This document shows, piece after piece, positions 43,692-55,920 of a DNA stretch of 64,000 nt; the stretch's first letter is position 1; each line of letters opens with the position of its first letter. Where the stretch lies: the NCBI GenBank assembly GCA_037576195.1, contig CM075102.1:34530745-34594744 (forward strand), given 5' to 3'. The DNA is from Phytoseiulus persimilis. Lineage: Eukaryota; Arthropoda; Arachnida; Mesostigmata; Phytoseiidae. The position numbers and the translations under genes are program-made. Below the pieces are notes generated by a model. The model was given only the letters and a program-made list of their open reading frames with translations, was not told the DNA's origin and searched no databases.

Positions 43692-45240
43692 CGCAACACA
43701 ACTTATAGATGTTCCCTCGGACAGTGAATATTTTTTGAGTAAGTCATCGGAACGCAGGAAGTGCGCAAATAATCCGATTTCCGCTTCATGTGATTCTCTC
43801 TGTTCCTAGCTGTTCCCCTAAGTGTGCGCTTTCGCTTGATTCCTCAAACCATGGAGGGTTCTACGTTCACTCGGAATCATTTCTCCGATCCGCTCGTGTG
43901 TGACTCTAACGAGGTTTTGGAAATCGCTTCCTCTCCACCCGTCTCCTTGAGCCCGAGAGCTCCGCAAGTGATCGTTTTCCCGTTTCGGGGCTCTTGGAGG
44001 TGAGAATTCAGCATCGCTCGTCTCCCGCTCAGAGCCAGAGTGTCATGCTTCGAGTGCTGGCCGGCTGTTAACTACTTTGTCTCGACGTTTCTCTGCCTAC
44101 GGCTCGGAGAACCGCTGAAACGAAATCGCGATCGCGTGGCTTCGAGATATTTATGGACTTCGTTACTCTAGATACGCACGATCAGACCGACACAATGTCA
44201 AGCTACCTGCTGAGGGTCGCGAATGCTAGCGAGAGCGAACCCGCGTCGAGCCATCGTTCTTTAAGGTCGTATAGTGTCTTCGCGCGTTTGTTTGCGACAG
44301 GTCTTGCGTTCGACCTTCGCTCGGCCCACTGAGCGGTCTGGTTCAAGAATCACTCATTTCCCAGATTGTTTCCTCCTCTTTTCCCGATCAACCCAGGGGG
44401 GGAGCACTGCTTGAGACTGGTCGGTCTCGTTCAAGGGTAGATTCTCCCAGCTGACCGCTCGCTTTAATAATCCGTGAAGCGCAACGCGCGTTACCCTCCA
44501 TAGCTACAGAGCGGAACTCAAATATTTGCGCAGCCCAACGAACTGACGGAATTCCGATTTTTCTTTCCATTGAACCGAAAGAATGAATCATCAGAGAACA
44601 TTTTCCCATGTTTCAGCCGACGAATTGATCGCCAAATCAATGATCCAGGTCCAGAACCGCCGCAGGAACATCATGAGGTCCATCGAGGTTTAAACTCCAG
44701 CTCGAGGATGCGCAGAATATGTCTTTGAAGCGAATCGCCTCATGGTGAAAGAATCGATTTCCTTTCCCGAGTAATTCTGTTATCCGTTGATGGAAGGTGT
44801 GAAGAGTCGACGACAGCATACGTAAGGTATACGCTGAGGTGTTCGATATTCGAAACAATCGCCATGCTCGAGGAGTAACAACGGTGGAGCACAAACATCA
44901 TGACGATGAGCGTCAGCCCCGAAGGCGATGCAAGGAAAGAGACCAGAAATACAGACCTGAGTTTTACGCAGAAAATTTTTGACGATGCGTCGGTTTCGAA
45001 AATCGCATCACATTAGCATGGAATAACGCTCTAGGGTTTGTATATATCGTGTAAATAGGGAATGCAGGCGTTCACGCTGACACGGACAATTCAATAATAA
45101 ACGGTCCAACGTCGAGCCCTCTATCCTTCTTCTCGTGAATTCCCTTCAGTCGACTGATGGAATTCATTCCTTTCCATGAACGGCGGCTCATTCCGAAAAT
45201 CCTTGAGATCAACGGCTCGCAGCCATTCCAAGGCGATTAG
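43692..45240. other. Possible alternative exons and 3' region of the 43.2-kb gene
   Basis: An ATG at about 43851 opens EGSTFTRNHFSDPLVCDSNE and ends at a TGGAG-GTGAGA donor near 44000. After a GTTTCAG acceptor at about 44622, two frames are open; one reads DELIAKSMIQVQNRRRNIM and stops at a TAA. An AATAAA-type signal (AATAATAAA) lies near 45095. These look like parts of alternatively spliced transcripts but the structure is not resolved. Confidence 0.35.
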
Positions 45241-45411
45241 CCTTGGAGGCCTTCAAAGCCTTTTGGAGCATCGATTTTGGCGATGAAAACGGCGCCTCCC
45301 GTTGCATTTTTGGCTGCGAACGGACCAGCACTCGAATACAGAGGATTGAACTGAATCGCTCCTCAACTCAGGTTGGGTCGTGGACGAATCGGTCACCGTT
45401 TCCATTTACAG

Positions 45412-46279
45412 ATGTTCAAGTCGAGGAAAACGTCACTCCCGGCAGCGTCTTCCCATGACTCAGCTCTAATATGGAATCAGGATGATGAAGCTGATGGAAG
45501 CATTCCTGGTGAACCTCGAGTCATTAGCATTGAGAAAGCCCGTTCCAATGCCAAAGGCGAGAATCTGCTCATCGCAGAGAATCTGCAGGGCTCATCGAAC
45601 TCTCGATCCGAATCTGGAAGGCTGAGAGAAGCTTCTGGCCTCGAATAACCGCTTCCCGACCCGAAGTTTGGGAACAGCGTCACCCGGGAGGGTTTGGTAA
45701 CACCCGAGACAGTCAACGAGGAAGTGGGTATCTCGTCAGGAATACTTCAGCAATCGTCTGGATATCTCTCCCTGCGGCCCCTTTACGATATGCCCTGGAG
45801 CTCAAGATAGACATTGAACCAGTTATCCTACACAGCGCGACCCGCCTTGGAAAGCCCTACAAACAGCTTAACATCGGGTCACATCTTACGGAGTTTGAGG
45901 TGTACAGTGACGTCTTTTCGCCGCCAGAAGAGACAAATTCAGTCATTGAACACTCATTCATCCACGTGCTTGTATGAATATATCGAGTCGAAAACGGATG
46001 AAGCCAGAATTGCCAGGTTCTAATGATTCCTGCACAGCATGGGCGAAAAGTTCTGCGGCTACCTCCCGAAATGAACGAGGCTCGTCGGCGCTCTTCCTTC
46101 TTGAGCCGCACCGGGAAACCGCCTCTAATCTCTCAACAGAACTTGGTCCTCGTGTGAGGAATATTCCAAGGAAGTTCCGAGATCCTGTGACGCTCCGTTC
46201 TGAAACTGCGGAGATGAGAATTGGAACGACGGAGACCTCGGGCCCCGCGATCAGCTCGTTTGAACAGGAGGCCGATTGA
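45412..46279 (+). CDS. Ser-rich candidate gene, exon structure unresolved
   Basis: A TTTACAG acceptor sits just before an ATG at 45412 whose frame (SIPGEPRVISIEKARSNAK) runs to TAA 45648. A different + frame without ATG is open from about 45560 to 45976 and includes LELKIDIEPVILHSATRLGK. A third runs from ATG 45974 to TGA 46279 (ETASNLSTELGPRVRNIPRK). Together they suggest a spliced gene on +, but the joins are not determined and no family is recognised. Confidence 0.3.
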
Positions 46280-47950
46280 TGCGTACTGAGAATTTCCGCT
46301 GGCTGAGTCGACGGAGTTTGACGAGATCAACCTCGTTATTGCGTTCCGTCCATGAAAGGAGAGGAGAACGAATCAGGAGTGCATCATGACCCGCCGTCCA
46401 CCGATTGGATCATGTCGAATCTCGGCATCAGTCGGAAATCTCATCGGTGATTCTTCGGTTTTCGATCGTAAGCTGGTGGAATCACGGCTAAGCGATAGCT
46501 GACGAGATCCAAGGACGCCTTCTTATTTCTGCAGGGGCTATCGTATCTGACGAAATTCTTCGCTCCCATCGGAATCGTTGGTGTCAATCGATGACATGAT
46601 TCCGACTTGTTTTCTAGGATAGTGAGACTGCTCCAAGCTTATTTCGATTGGAAAACTCCTCTTCACGTTTCCACAGATACTCTGGACTCATCTCGAAACT
46701 GGTCACTTCAGCGTAGCTTGTTCTGGAAATTTTCCGTTCTTTCAGGAATTCAACAGCTCATCCATCGTGATATGATTTGTTGCGATCAAATCGGGAAAAG
46801 AGAAACTCATAAATAATGGCTTTTATCCATCTGTGACAAACATAGAGGGTTCATGTCCATCGAGGCGTAGTCCCGGAGATAAGCGTATTCGAGAAAATTC
46901 AGATGAAGTGCGAATATCGTGATCGGAAAGCCAACCTTGTTCTGCTCCGGAGATATTTGCGGATCGGAACTTGGCATCGATGCCCAACTGCAATCTACTT
47001 GAGTTTGAAATCAAGACAGAACTGCACGAAGAATTCGGCAGAGCCGCCTGGCGACCCCTTGAGCTGGCCCTGACATCGAGTCCCGACTAGAACGTCCTTG
47101 TCTCAGATCACTCATCGAATACGACCTGGAGCCTTGTGGTGTATTTGAATAGGAGTACCCCTCTAGCATCGCTTGGGCGGATTCCTTTTCTCGGAGCCAA
47201 GGGTCAGTCGAGTTTCCGAACTCCATAACGCTCGCTCTGCAGCTTTTGTTCATTCTGATGGTAGCTGCAAACGAGAATCTGAGCGCAAACGTTTCCGATA
47301 TAGCGCAGATCGAGGCAAATTCTTGGACTTCCACGCTTGTCTCTCAATCGATATTCTGTGGACGTTTCTAAGCATCAAAGCTTCTCGGAGTTGTTCGAAG
47401 CTTGCCATGAAGAACGCTATGAGTGACGGCGACGGGCTGTGATGTGACGCACGGCACCGGTCTCTTGAGAACAGATGGAGGCGTTTCTGAGAAGCGCTGA
47501 TACTGTCTCTTTGCAAAGCTTCGAATCTTGTCATATGATGCGACGTGATTGCGTTCAGCAATCAGCTCCCCGAGGTGACGCTTCAAATCGAATCGTACGG
47601 TTATAGCTCTTGGTGCCATTGAGCCAAAGTCCTCTCTCGAAGAGCCACACTCTTGAAGCGTGTAGAACTCAAGTCGCAGTGAGCCACGGAACCAGCTTCC
47701 ATGACTGCGAACGGCGACAAGGACGACTGACGTAATCGAGAGCGAGCCTTCCAGGCCTGAAAAATAGCTCTGGTGCTTTTCGAAAATGCCCGATGTCCTC
47801 CTAAACTTCTGAGCCAAAGAATACGGATAAGCAATGGCACATCTTGTCGCCACTAGAAAAGAGAAAACCTTCTCACTGAGGCTCGGGACACGCGATTCGT
47901 CTTGAGAGTCGGATTGCCAGATTCAGGCCACTGGTCTAGAGATCTGGCTC
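46280..47950. other. No supported gene
   Basis: The minus strand has overlapping frames up to 161 codons (47368-47853) with mixed composition. I considered a degraded chemoreceptor but could not find receptor motifs. Nothing else recognised. Confidence 0.3.
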
Positions 47951-47969
47951 GACGATTCCGGTAGGAGAA

Positions 47970-48311
47970 ATGCTCCAACTCATGGTATCTCAAAGAGCAG
48001 ACCTGCGTGAAGAATTATTCGAGCAATTCCAGCTTGAGTCAGACTTGATCCTGCCTGCTTCACCCCTGTCGCCAGAGGGGCGACACTATATGAGAGAGAA
48101 GTGTCAGCTGGCATCTGAGCGGAAAGCGATATTCCGATTCGGAGCGCCACCGTTCGCGATAATTACGCTTGACGACATGCGGACTCCAACTCCCGATGTA
48201 CCGACTGAGACATTCCATCGGGAACTCCGTAGCGGATTCAATCCAGGAATCTCCCTGACAATCATGGGCCCTGAACGAATGTTATCTGAACTGGACGGTC
48301 TCTCTCTTTAA
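47970..48311 (+). CDS. Uncharacterised 113-aa protein
   Basis: ATG 47970 to TAA 48311, single frame with good codon composition: ADLREELFEQFQLESDLILP, then KAIFRFGAPPFAIITLDDM and GISLTIMGPERMLSELDG. Soluble, mildly acidic, no TM. It could be complete or the last exon of a longer gene. No family recognised. Confidence 0.4.
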   Translation: MLQLMVSQRADLREELFEQFQLESDLILPASPLSPEGRHYMREKCQLASERKAIFRFGAPPFAIITLDDMRTPTPDVPTETFHRELRSGFNPGISLTIMGPERMLSELDGLSL

Positions 48312-50349
48312 ACAGCCTCAACTCGTCGCGCGGTTTTTCCGATGTCGTCGCACACCTTATTGAGAGCGTGATGTGGGAATCTCGTGAGCTCTAGCAGCGT
48401 GGTGGCCTGTGATGTCGTTGGCTACATTCTGGAATGAATCGTCGCGGTTGACGGGCTGCCCACTGGAGCCAATCGATCTCCTCGACCATGATTTCCTGAT
48501 TTCTGCGTGGTGAGTGACCGCCACACGTGGAATCAGATTGAATTCTCACCACATATAGTTGAATGAAACCATCAATGACAGCGATTCTCATCAGGCATGA
48601 GCCTGGCCCAGGACAAGGAAGCGTCGTGTTTGAATTTCGTGCGATCAATTGGCGATACCTGAGGGAGGATGTTACGATCTTTCGCGTGACTCTCACTTGC
48701 GACGGACCCTGAGCGGAAAATTACTTTGTTGCACGAAACTGTCACCTGATAGCAACACGTTCCCGTCGCCACCAGTGGTGCATTCGGTGTTAGTACGAGC
48801 ATCAATACCAAATATCGGCTGCTGATAGATCGAGGAGGAAATACGGCGGGTTCGGAACCTGTCCGATAATCATTCTACTGCTCGGTGGATAAATGTCCAA
48901 CTGAAGGTTATCTGGCGGTTTTCGTGTCCGCTGTCGAGCCAATGGGTGAGAGGCATGGTCAGACAACAGGTTTCGAAAGCTCATGATTGGCTTCTCAGAT
49001 TCTTGGTCAGCGTTCGGCTCATCGGAAGATATGATGATGATTATGATGAGGATGACGATGCCATGGCAGAGGTGGAGATGTAGCGAAAATTATTTCAGGG
49101 AACAAAAGCAGAGGACAGATATCGCTTGGAAGAGATACGGGGGTATCTCCGACGAAACAAAAGGAGACAGCGTTGGACTGCTTTCAATAAATGCGACAAG
49201 TGGAACGTCAGAAATGAAACGAAAAACCGATAAGGTCACAAGCGCTATCAGATCCGTCGTGGACAAGTCTCATAATGTGATCGTGGCGAACGTCGTAACA
49301 AAATCTCTTTTCTAAATTTATCGCGCACGCTTACCATATCGTCTAGATGTAATGCGAGCCCACAAAGGTCCCGCGGCTTCCGTGCCGAGATCGTTGACTG
49401 TTCACCTAAACAGACCGCCGTAATCTGGACTCGGACGAAGTCCTGCCAAAACTTTCTTTTTCTCCCTATGCTGCTGAGACTTTGCCAGAGATGTGGTGGT
49501 GTATCACAAGGTTGAGCCTGGTTCTCTCACCTGCCAAGACACACACACGCTTATCGGTCCACACAGCCATCTGCACTATTGACACACAGTCCACCGTGCC
49601 GGTGTCAGCCGGGTCACAGAGGGTGGATTGTGTGGGGTTTTGGAAGAGGCTTGACGGGTGGAACAGGTGGCGAATCAAAACCGTATATCGAGCATCTCTG
49701 ATGAATCGCTGATCGCCGATGAAGTATGCTTCGAGTAACCACCAGCAATCGAACGGCTCCCCCGAACTATCTTCCTGTCTGTCCTGGCGTCCAGCATTCG
49801 TTGGAAAACAAGACAATATGAAACAACAGCTAGTTGCGCAATTTGACCGTGCCCGCTGCTTGAGCAAGTGGACAGACGGATGGACTGACTGACAGGCATA
49901 ATCGAGCGGCTTCTCGTCAGTTGGCGGTAGTTGGATTCGGTCCCTACCGGCGCGACTCGCGGAAAGACCAACCCGTGGAGTGGCAGACGTAATCCCTCTT
50001 TCCCGTCAACTCCCTTTCCAGCTCCTGAACAAATCGCTATCCACATGCTAAACGGCACGCTGTCATATGTTCGTCTCGTACAAATTTAGGCTGGTACGCG
50101 CACGTGGATCGAGTTCTTGAACTGAAACATCAACATTTCGAACAACGGGAAGACAGCTTTGCGCTGTCCAACAGGTTCGTGAGCAACCAATCAACCGGCC
50201 GGTCGTCCGATCGAGAAACTCTTGCGCCGAAGAGATCGAGAGTTCCACTCTCGAATGGTGAACATCCCCGAGGGCTTTGGCAAGTGATTCCTCGAGACAC
50301 GAGAGCCTACATCGTTCGCAGCTCTCTGAAGTCTCTTCGTGAGCGCAGC
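48312..50349. other. No supported gene; 5' region of the PiT gene
   Basis: Short frames only. The last 250 bases stay open in frame with the transporter but encode a charged sequence unlike the family, so this is read as 5' UTR. Confidence 0.35.
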
Positions 50350-51816
50350 ATGGAAATGTCTGCGGCTACTCTGATGCCGTCCCTCGAGAGCATCACGAAC
50401 TCCGTCGACAGCTCCGTTCAACTGTGGATTTTGGTGGTGGGCTTCGTGGTTGCTTTTTTCCTCGCGTTCGGTGTGGGAGCCAACGATGTCGCAAACTCGT
50501 TCGGAACCTCTGTCGGCGCCAAGGTGCTCACCCTGAGGCAGGCCTGTATTCTGGCAACGATTTTCGAAACGCTGGGAGCGGTGTTGATCGGCCACAAAGT
50601 GTCAGACACCGTGCGCAAAGGAATCTTTGACGTTTCAATCTACTCCGACGACGAGAAGACACTGATGCTGGGTTGCTTATCCGCCCTTCTCGGCTCGGCT
50701 GTTTGGAACATTCTTGCAACCTTTTTGGCTCTGCCGATTTCTGGAACGCATTCAATCGTCGGCGCCATGGCCGGCTTCACAATGGTCGCCCGCGGGCCCA
50801 GCTTCATCAACTGGAAGGGCCTCATGAAAATCGTAGGCTCCTGGTTCGTGTCTCCCGTGCTGTCAGGGATCCTCTCGGCAGCAATATTCCTCATCATCGT
50901 CAAGTTCATCCTCCAGTCGAAGAACCCAATCCGCAACGGTCTCATTTCGCTGCCGTTCTTCTACTTCGGGACTCTATTCGTGAACCTCTTGAGCATTTTC
51001 CTCGACGGACCCACCGTCCTGAAGTTCGATATGATCCCCGTTTACGCAGCCATAATCATCTCAACTCTTCTGGCGCTAGCCGCGGCGATCTTCGTTTGGT
51101 TCTACCTGGTTCCGAAGCTCAAGTCGAAGATCGACGACAGGAAGGTTCCCACCAAAGGAATGTTCAGCAAGGAACTGGCGACCATCGACAGTCGGGAATG
51201 TCACATCAATGTGGCATTCGAGAACACCGAGGGCTCGGCGACAGCGATGTCGAACAAAACGACACCGGTTTCGGACGGCAATTCGAACAGCGGTGGTGCC
51301 CCGAACGAAGTCAATCAATTGTTTTCGTTCCTGCAAGTGTTGACCGCCATCTTCGGCTCGTTTGCGCACGGGGGAAATGACGTCTCCAACGCGATAGGAC
51401 CGCTCGTTTCGTTGTGGTTGATCTACAGTGAAGGTTCCGTGCAGCAGAAAACCGAAACCCCGATATGGATTCTGCTCTACGGAGCCTTCGGTATTTGCAT
51501 CGGTCTTTGGATCTACGGCCAGAAAGTTATCAAGACCGTAGGGGAAGGATTGACGAAGATTTCTCCGACAAATGGCTTCTCAATCGAAGTCGGTGCCGCC
51601 TCCACGGTGCTGCTCGCTTCGAAGATCGGCCTTCCTATATCGACAACTCATTGCAAAGTTGGTTCGGTCGTGCTCGTCGGCATGTTCAGCGGAGAGGAGA
51701 AAAATGTAGTGAATTGGAGTTTGTTCAAGGGCATCATCGCCGCTTGGGTGTTCACGCTACCCATCACCGGTGGTCTATCGGCGCTCTTCATGTTGCTCTT
51801 CCAGAGCCTTGTATGA
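50350..51816 (+). CDS. PiT-family sodium-phosphate symporter (SLC20 type), intronless
   Basis: 488 aa from ATG 50350 (MEMSAATLMP). The frame is open back to 50104, but those residues are not PiT-like. About ten TM segments. Both inverted-repeat signatures of the PiT family (PF01384) are present: GVGANDVANSFGTSVGAKVL (about residues 41-60) and FAHGGNDVSNAIGPLVSLW (about 338-356). The paired motifs PISGTHSIVGAM and PISTTHCKVGSV also occur. Family members import inorganic phosphate with Na+ at the plasma membrane. The central cytoplasmic loop is only about 60 aa, much shorter than in human PiT1/PiT2, so total length is near 490 instead of about 650-680. All coding sequence is in one exon, unlike most other genes here. 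Confidence 0.9.
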   Translation: MEMSAATLMPSLESITNSVDSSVQLWILVVGFVVAFFLAFGVGANDVANSFGTSVGAKVLTLRQACILATIFETLGAVLIGHKVSDTVRKGIFDVSIYSDDEKTLMLGCLSALLGSAVWNILATFLALPISGTHSIVGAMAGFTMVARGPSFINWKGLMKIVGSWFVSPVLSGILSAAIFLIIVKFILQSKNPIRNGLISLPFFYFGTLFVNLLSIFLDGPTVLKFDMIPVYAAIIISTLLALAAAIFVWFYLVPKLKSKIDDRKVPTKGMFSKELATIDSRECHINVAFENTEGSATAMSNKTTPVSDGNSNSGGAPNEVNQLFSFLQVLTAIFGSFAHGGNDVSNAIGPLVSLWLIYSEGSVQQKTETPIWILLYGAFGICIGLWIYGQKVIKTVGEGLTKISPTNGFSIEVGAASTVLLASKIGLPISTTHCKVGSVVLVGMFSGEEKNVVNWSLFKGIIAAWVFTLPITGGLSALFMLLFQSLV

Positions 51817-54440
51817 CAGTTGTCATCATTTTCAGGTCGCGTAGCGCGGGCGAGACCACTGGATACTGGATATTTATTTCGTCAACGAACGACCGTTCGC
51901 CTGTTGCTGAGAACCGCGAGCGATCGAACGACTGTAAAACCTCCTCCACACCACAAATCCTGGCGTTGGTCTGAGAGCTTCTGTGATTCGATTCTCTGAC
52001 TCGACTGCGAATATTCGAGGTCGGAAACGAAGCGCTCCAGTGCGTTGAGAACTGAATTCAAGTGCGAGTGAATTCGAGAGTTTTGAAACAACTCAACTCT
52101 GTGAACTAGTCTCTAGGTATTCAACTCGTCCGATCGGTCCTTTGATTGACTGACTGGTCGATTGGTTTGGAGATGGTTGACCTCTCAGAAAAGTATCTTC
52201 GAGCAAAACTAGTTTCGTAATTTTGTTCCCTCACAGGAAACATTCTCGCAGAGTTATTCTGGTAACGTTTCACACCGCACTCATAGAGTATGTCTTTGTA
52301 AATAACGGGCGAGTGACCCTTGTATAGCCAATCGTTTTGACACAGAGTTCAAGAGATGGAAATGTAACGTTAGTTCACGGGCGCGGGTGAATAATGCAAA
52401 ATGACGAAGAACTTGTTATAATTTAAATTTATCAGCATTTGTGTCTTCTCTCTTCATGGCACGCTCTCACTCAGAATCACAGCTTCGTTCTTGGTCTAGT
52501 AACTTAGTTTCAGCGCCTGCACAACGTGCAAACTGTACCGAATTCCACGATATTCTCCGGCTACCATCGCTGTGCTACTGGCAATACTTTTTCCTCGACG
52601 AGCTCAATCTGATCGAAGCTGCGCTTGGACAGTTTTTGTCGAGGATAGCGCCGTGAGTCGGAGCAGCTCAGCTGACTTCACGAAGTCACACAGACCACTC
52701 CATAAACAGGAGCAAAACAAAACAGAACAGAAGTTTGCTCGCTCCCTCCCGAAGAACCGCTCTTACGTATGACATGAACGAGTACCGAAACGAAGAAAGG
52801 TTTGATCGAAATCAGCACGAACCTCCAAGCGCTTGTAATGCCGAACCTTGAGATTCGGAACAATTCAAGAACGCGGCTTCCCGCTTGGTATCTGAAAGTA
52901 CCCAGAAGCTATTCGCGCCAGACTCAGGGATATTCGACCAGCTTGCTCCTTGACTGCTCCGGAGCTTTGAGGGACGCCAGGGAGCGCAGCAATGGGAGTT
53001 CAATCCCAAAGTTCGCGGATTCCGTTGTAGGTGGTCTGATGCACTCTCCTGAGAGTTTTCGGGTATCATAGGCTTGACCGGCACCGCTGCCTGCAGTGCC
53101 GGAGCGTGGTTTGCACTGAGACTTCAGTTCGCGGCCTGTGCCGTTCGGAAAATCGCCTTGGATCGTCTTCGACATGGTTGCGCTGCCAAACCAATTCGTT
53201 TTCCTGCATCGCTTTTGGCCTCGTTGTCAGCCATCAGTCCTACTCTTCGGAGAGTCGAGTAAACGATGCGTGGTTTCTGGAACGGGTTTGAAGCATCGCT
53301 CAAAACAAGATGTTTCAGCCCGTAGTGATCCGTTGAATTTTCGAATGGAAGGATTTGAGAGCTTGCTTCGCAGCGCTTATTTTCCACAGAGAACTTGACA
53401 TTGTGGGTTTACCTTGTTGCTGTGAATATCGCCGCCTTTTCCGAGATACCAATTACCGAAGCACTCAAATGAAGGGCGACAAAAACTCAAGGCTTCGGAG
53501 GGAACAAGAAAAACGTCAATAAGATTTCATGAGTTCCGGAGCCAACAAACCATGGATCCATTGCCAAATCGCACGGCATTTCAATATACGGAAACACAAG
53601 CGACGCGTCGACCGATGCTGGAAGCTGCGAACTCAAGTTTATTATGAGGGGAGAACATATTGATTCCTACCACGATAGGTCGTGACCTTCCGAACAAAGC
53701 GATCGCCGGAATGAGAGTGACAGAGAATCTTCGTTCCGTGAGTATTGCGGACAAAACGCACGTTACGGGCACGCTACCTTCACCGTGTGTTCTGAATGAG
53801 TATCGCAGCGACAACCAGCAAAATCAGACTCGTTTCGGGGTCCCACGTGAACCTTGAGCTCGGGAACGAGAAGAAAATTTTCACGGTACAGACGGTGTTG
53901 TGTTCCCTTGACTACCGTGAGAATTGCGCTACGCTGGAATCCATCTCTATAACGTTTGAGGAGACAACGGCTGCCTCTCGATAGAGTAGAATAATGATAC
54001 GAGAGATGATCTTAAAACGGTCGAAATGAGGACAGTAATAATTCGTGGCCTTGTCATTCTGGAAGCCTGTCGTCCGTCGCCGAGCGGGATTGTATCGATT
54101 ACTTAAGGGCGAGAGTTGATGCGATGAATGTCTGGTTTCTTCGTATTGTCGCAAGTCCAGGGTTTTCTTGACTATGAGTTGTTCCAGCACAGCGATGATA
54201 GAAACTGTGATTCAACATAAATCGACAACGAGCAACCCATGGACAGCGGAATGCTCAAGAGCAATAATGGAATATTGTCCCGCGTTAAGCGCTTCTGCAG
54301 GTTCTTACCGACAGAGCTGGCAGTAGCTTCGTTTCTGTTGATTCAACCTGGTTCCGACTCAGGATTAAAGCGGGATGTCGATGCAAGAAAAAAATTAGAA
54401 TAGCGAATGGGCCTTCTCTAGAAATTCTCCTGCGCGGGTC
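51817..54440. other. 3' UTR of the PiT gene and unresolved sequence
   Basis: A/T-rich 3' UTR-like sequence to about 52.44 kb. At 53.07-53.28 kb a + frame after an ATCATAG site is Cys-rich (RCLQCRSVVC, SENRLGSSSTWLRCQ) and might be a Ly6/quiver-type exon, but no signal-peptide exon was found. A frame at 53796-53984 (KIRLVSGSHVNLELGNEKK) also looks coding. Neither is strong enough to call. Confidence 0.3.
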
Positions 54441-54452
54441 TTTCGCTGTCAG

Positions 54453-54926
54453 GAAAATACAAGATGTCAACGAAGTGCCGAATCCGCAGTTCGAACAACC
54501 CGTATGAGGATGTGTTGTGTTGAAAATGGTACCACATGCCACTGTGGTGTTGGACACCGAGGAGCTTTGATCTCGAGGAAGCCGAACCTCGTCGTCGATT
54601 TCAACCCCACAGCAAGTTTCCATGTTCGGATGGTGATGGCGGCATTACAAATGGCCGCTGAACTCAGAGTAGAGATGAGGGCTCACACGGAGTTTCGAAA
54701 TATCCTCCTATAGAACATTGATGTCCTCGGCTTCCTCCCTGGTGGTCTAGCGACACGTTTTATTCGAAGAACAGCGTACGAGCGTTGCCATCGGTTGGAG
54801 CAAAGGGCGTGGCGATATATTCCGGACGCCGATCGTTGTTGGCGGCTTTGTGCGGGAAGTCGCGTGTTCGCTCTAAAGCATCAGATTGCGAGTCGCAGCG
54901 ATTGTGAGCTCACGAATCGCAGATAA
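54453..54926 (+). CDS. Two exons of an unidentified protein, apparent 45-nt intron
   Basis: Exon 54453-54668 opens after a TTCGCTGTCAG acceptor and reads CVENGTTCHCGVGHRGAL then VRMVMAALQMAAELR; exon 54714-54926 reads NIDVLGFLPGGLATRFIRR then RLEQRAWRYIPDADRCWRLC to TAA. Removal of 54669-54713 (GTAGAG...CCTATAG) is in phase 0 and removes the single in-frame TAG. Since 45 is divisible by three, the two exons share one frame. Cys-rich first part, Arg/Trp-rich second part; no family recognised. Confidence 0.4.
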
Positions 54927-55920
54927 TTTCCGGTGTTTCATGTGATGAAGAGATCATCGGTTTCTCTTCAAGTGTATAGAGCTCTTTATCGTCAGAACGG
55001 GGAACGGTCGACGGAGTTCGATTGGGGCACTCGATGAACTCAACTTTGGTAATTCACGCCCCCGGTGCAATCCAGTCGAGAAAGACTTCGGAGTTGCCGC
55101 TCCCTCTGAGCCATTGTAAGGATCGTCAAACGAAGGTTTCCCGTGAGAGTCCGGTCCGAACCTCAGATCCGCACTGTATTCACAATAACCTGATGAAACG
55201 GCCCGGGCAGAAACCCACGGCTTCATTGGACTGGTTTCCCCGATCACACAGGATGAATGCCGTCGCATAGTATTCACCGCACGGTCGACACGCAATCGTT
55301 CCGACATCTCGATCAGGCGAATTCCATCATTGTTGTTGGACTTCTGAGCTCATAGTTGAGCTTTTCCCTCGGTCTCTCTAGACAGCTCTCCTCCTGACCG
55401 CACATGTAGATGCTTGTGACATTCCATCCACAAGTGTGGGGGTAAAGTTTGCTCGACGCATGAAGAGAAGCGTGAATAACCTCGCAAACAGAGTCGCTCG
55501 ACGTTTGGGAGCTCCGGATCCAACAAGTTTCTCCAAAACCGATTTCCAAGTTCGGGCCTCTTGAAATGCTGCCCGCGACGCAATCACGTCTGACGGAGAC
55601 GTCACGAGTTGAGCGCTTATAGTCGATGTAAATATGTCTATCTCACTCAATGAAGTTTCGAGCATGAGCATCATCCTGGTAACCTGAGAAGAATACTCCG
55701 TTTATTATCGAGAACCTCAATGATAACTGATTCTGTACCGCGGAACCAGCCGAGAGGTGATAACGCAAACGTAGGGAGCGAAAAATCGCTCTGTAATCAA
55801 GCCACGCGAGGTTCTTTCCGCTCTTCAGATGACTTCCAATCGATGTGCTCCATCGAATTGGATGGTCTTGGAAGCTTGACGGAAAAACACTCGACTGTGT
55901 TCCGCTGCAGGGTTGAAGAG

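Noticed and set aside
47368-47853. 161-codon minus frame, considered as a gustatory-receptor relic
   Set aside because: No TM pattern or receptor C-terminal motif, and the frame shifts repeatedly; not enough to call.
50104-50349. In-frame extension upstream of the PiT transporter (82 codons)
   Set aside because: The frame is open but encodes a charged, low-similarity stretch (ELKHQHFEQRED) that PiT proteins do not have; the ATG at 50350 gives the expected start just before TM1.
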